From assembly GCF_000701465.1 (NCBI RefSeq), contig NZ_JNIY01000003.1, forward strand, positions 558,001 to 622,000: a DNA stretch of 64,000 nt. Reading direction: 5' to 3'. Of this stretch, positions 62,147 to 64,000 are shown piece by piece; position 1 is the stretch's first letter; every line of letters begins with the position of its first letter. The position numbers were made by a program, and so were the translations under genes. The notes under the pieces were generated by a model. That model had not been told where the DNA came from. It did no database searches and saw only the letters and a list, made by a program, of their open reading frames with translations. This DNA comes from Paraoerskovia marina DSM 21750. Lineage in GTDB: Bacteria > Actinomycetota > Actinomycetes > Actinomycetales > Cellulomonadaceae.

Positions 62147-63382
62147 ATGGCTTCGTCGACGTCCTCACACCCCCCTGTCCAGGCTGGAGCACCGGGCAGC
62201 GCCTCGGGCGGCAGCCAGGTACAGGTGCTCTGGAGCCCCGACTTCCTGCAGTACGACTTCGGTCCCGGCCACCCGATGGCACCGACGCGTCTCGACCTGA
62301 CCGTCGACCTCGTCCGCTCGCTCGGCATCACCGAGGCGGACGGCGTCGACGTCGTCGAGCCGGTCTCGGCCGACGACGCGACGATCGCGCGCGTGCACGA
62401 CGTCGCGTACATCCAGGCCGTCAGGGCCGCCGCCGCGGGCGAGGAGCCGGACCTCTCCGTCGGGCTCGGGACGGTCGACGACCCGGTCTTCCCCGACATC
62501 CACGTCGCCGCGGCCCGGATCTTCGGCGCGTCCTGGGACGCGGCGGGCGCGGTCTGGTCGGGCCGGACCCAGCACGCCGTGAACGTCGCCGGAGGCATGC
62601 ACCACGCGATGCCCGGGGCGGCGTCCGGGTTCTGCGTCTACAACGACGCCGTCGCCGCGATCCGTCGGCTGCTCGACGACGGAGCGGAGCGCGTGGCGTA
62701 CGTCGACCTGGACGCCCATCACGGCGACGGGGTCGAGACGGCGTTCTGGAACGACCCGCGCGTCCTGACCGTCTCGGTGCACCAGAGCCCCGCGACGCTC
62801 TTCCCGGGCACCGGGTACGCCACGGACACGGGCGGGCCGCAGGCGCCCGGCAGTGCGGTGAACATCGCGCTGCCGTCGCGCACCACCGGGGCGGAGTGGC
62901 TCCGGGCCGTCGACGCCGTCGTGCCGGAGGTGCTGCGCGCCTTCGAGCCGCAGGCGGTGGTGAGCCAGCACGGCTGCGACTCGCACTCGCTCGACCCGCT
63001 CTCGGACATGCGCGTCTCGGTGCGCGCCCAGGCGCAGGCGGCTCGGTGGATCCACGACCTGACGCACGAGCTCTGCGACGGCCGTTGGGTCGCGCTGGGC
63101 GGCGGCGGATACGCGGTCGTCGAGGTCGTGCCGTTCGCGTGGGCGCACGTGCTGGGGATCGCGGCGCACCGGCCGATCCCCGACGGGACCCCCGTCCCGG
63201 ACGCCTGGCGCGAGCGGGTCCGCGACCTCGCCGAGCTCGAACCGCCCGAGGTCTTCGAGGCCGCGGACGTCGAGTTCGCGGCCTGGGACGACGGGTTCGA
63301 CCCCGACCTCGGGATCGACCGGGCCATCCAGGCGACCCGCAAGGCCGCGTTCCCTCTGCTGGGGATCCACGACCCGTTCTGA
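62147..63382 (+). CDS. AcuC-like class I histone-deacetylase-family protein
   Basis: 411 residues, arginase/deacetylase fold. Catalytic residues: His pair in GGMHHAMPG, zinc Asp and His in DLDAHHGDGVE, second Asp in GCDSHSLDP, and the transition-state Tyr in GGGGYAVVEV. Likely removes acetyl groups from lysines, with acetyl-CoA synthetase the classic target of AcuC; the target here is unknown. The first ~25 residues (Ser/Gly/Pro-rich) are an unusual extension. Alone, with a promoter region shared with ktrB. Confidence 0.85.
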   Translation: MASSTSSHPPVQAGAPGSASGGSQVQVLWSPDFLQYDFGPGHPMAPTRLDLTVDLVRSLGITEADGVDVVEPVSADDATIARVHDVAYIQAVRAAAAGEEPDLSVGLGTVDDPVFPDIHVAAARIFGASWDAAGAVWSGRTQHAVNVAGGMHHAMPGAASGFCVYNDAVAAIRRLLDDGAERVAYVDLDAHHGDGVETAFWNDPRVLTVSVHQSPATLFPGTGYATDTGGPQAPGSAVNIALPSRTTGAEWLRAVDAVVPEVLRAFEPQAVVSQHGCDSHSLDPLSDMRVSVRAQAQAARWIHDLTHELCDGRWVALGGGGYAVVEVVPFAWAHVLGIAAHRPIPDGTPVPDAWRERVRDLAELEPPEVFEAADVEFAAWDDGFDPDLGIDRAIQATRKAAFPLLGIHDPF

Positions 63383-63512
63383 CGTGGATTTCCGGGGTGC
63401 CACTGCAGAGAGTAGGATGGCTGGTGGACTTCAATCGGTCGCGCATGCGTGACCGGGATCCACGAACCCGGTCAACATCCGACCGAACGCCGACGAGTAT
63501 TGCGAGGAACCT

Positions 63513-63611
63513 ATGGGCTCCGTCATCAAGAAGCGCCGTAAGCGCATGGCGAAGAAGAAGCACCGCAAGTTGCTTCGTAAGACGCGCCACCAGCGCCGCA
63601 ACAAGAAGTAG
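63513..63611 (+). CDS. bS22-type 30S subunit protein (AURKAIP1/COX24 domain)
   Basis: 32 residues, too short for ordinary gene callers: [20 protein letters not shown] followed by [12 protein letters not shown]. Almost entirely basic. It matches the tiny ribosomal protein bS22 seen in mycobacterial ribosomes and annotated elsewhere as AURKAIP1/COX24-domain protein. Ribosome site GCGAGGA at 63502-63508, a 130-bp leader from acuC, and a 9-bp-stem terminator 17 bp after the stop. Free-standing and probably highly expressed. Confidence 0.88.
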   Translation: MGSVIKKRRKRMAKKKHRKLLRKTRHQRRNKK

Positions 63612-63627
63612 CACTCGCTGCACGCAT

Positions 63628-63657
63628 CGAGCCCGGCCCCGTCAGGGACCGGGCTCG
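63628..63657 (+). terminator. Terminator after the bS22 gene
   Basis: CGAGCCCGG / CCGGGCTCG stem of 9 bp, extended by three further pairs past one mismatch, loop GTCA. Could serve the convergent HAD gene as well, since the dyad is symmetric. Confidence 0.75.
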
Positions 63658-63691
63658 TCGCCGTCTCGGGAGTTCTCCGCCGGTCGGCGCC

Positions 63692-64000
63692 TCAGCGCTG
63701 GACGGTGCGCTTGATCGACCGGGCCACGAGCGCCGCCGCCCAGACGGCACCGGCCCAGCTCAGCGTCGCGGCACCGCGACGCGCGGCACGGTTGCGGCGG
63801 CCGCGGAACTCGCGGACGGGCCAGCCGACCCGGGCCGCGTGCCGGCGCAGGCGTGCGTCCGGGTTGATCGCGCACGGGTTGCCGACGGTCTCCATCATCG
63901 AGACGTCGTTGAGCGAGTCGCCGTAGGCGGACGAGGCCGCGAGGTCGATACCCCGTTGCTCGGCCAGTGCCCGCACGCCGGCCGCCTTGGCCTTGCCGTG
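63692..64000 (-). CDS. HAD-IB family phosphatase, C-terminal part (cut by window end)
   Basis: 103 codons visible, open to the window edge. KAAGVRALAEQRGID, then AYGDSLNDVSMMETVGNPCAINPD, the HAD motif IV with its two Asp residues, and RLRRHAARVGWPVREFR. This is the C-terminal half of a SerB-like HAD-IB hydrolase; it ends in a small hydrophobic stretch (LSWAGAVWAAALVA) and basic tail that may anchor it to the membrane. Substrate unknown. Confidence 0.85.
   Translation of the reverse strand, partial: HGKAKAAGVRALAEQRGIDLAASSAYGDSLNDVSMMETVGNPCAINPDARLRRHAARVGWPVREFRGRRNRAARRGAATLSWAGAVWAAALVARSIKRTVQR

Noticed and set aside
1-64000. tRNA, rRNA, transposase, integrase or toxin-antitoxin genes
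   Set aside because: Looked for in intergenic gaps and protein frames; none supported by the sequence.

Overview
The window is a high-GC stretch of an actinobacterial chromosome. Gene content (PknB-free sugar catabolism, GTP-type PEP carboxykinase with a RamB-type regulator, DisA/RadA pair, 32-residue bS22-type ribosomal protein, DUF6318-type lipoprotein), GTG starts and probable leaderless genes point to the Micrococcales, most likely a Cellulomonadaceae/Sanguibacteraceae-like plant-polymer degrader. That placement is inference from gene content, not a phylogeny.

Layout. 1-3990: tail of a membrane protein, then lutCBA (L-lactate oxidation, minus strand) with a divergent FadR-type regulator and a pair of palindromic operators. 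4009-17815: a complete L-rhamnose locus: LacI regulator, mutarotase rhaM, CUT2 ABC transporter rhaTPQS, an unassigned L-fucose/L-arabinose-isomerase-fold protein, rhamnose isomerase rhaI, bifunctional aldolase/dehydrogenase rhaEW, rhamnulokinase rhaB, then an aldo/keto reductase. 17812-22097: ROK repressor and xylA/xylB, with a striking 24/52-bp tandem repeat array between xylA and xylB. 22098-23046: a lower-GC patch with a small membrane ORF and a gene remnant lacking its 5' part. 23047-29321: trmL, pckG, ramB, a secreted PKD protein and a DUF6318-like lipoprotein, a TetR regulator. 29357-34539: glpDFK with a divergent SorC/DeoR-type regulator. 34630-41216: N-acetyltransferase, mutY, secreted proteins, disA, radA, proC. 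41216-56692: an L-arabinose regulon: LacI regulator, araBDA, a YtfQ/YtfR/YtfT/YjfF-type (furanose) ABC importer and a 1795-residue multimodular secreted arabinofuranosidase. 56829-64000: amino-acid permease, Na+/H+ antiporter, KtrAB-like K+ uptake, AcuC-like deacetylase, bS22, and a HAD phosphatase cut by the window end.

How it works together. Secreted GH51/GH43-like modules would release arabinose from hemicellulose/pectin; a furanose-type importer would take it up; AraA/AraB/AraD send it to xylulose-5-phosphate. Xylose enters the same pool through XylA/XylB. Rhamnose gives DHAP plus L-lactaldehyde; the dehydrogenase half of RhaEW makes L-lactate, which the adjacent LutABC can oxidise to pyruvate. 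Glycerol joins through GlpFKD, also at DHAP. Three LacI/GntR-type operator families can be read directly from repeated palindromes: TGTGGTCnGACCACA (lut), TGAAnCGATTCA (rha) and TGTTAACGCTCACA (ara); the last also precedes the arabinofuranosidase gene, tying it to the ara regulon.

No rRNA, tRNA, CRISPR array, transposase or phage gene was seen. Most of the window is recognisable metabolism; the least explained pieces are the isomerase-fold gene at 10380, the remnant at 22639-23046, the xylA-xylB repeat array, and the modular history of the arabinofuranosidase.
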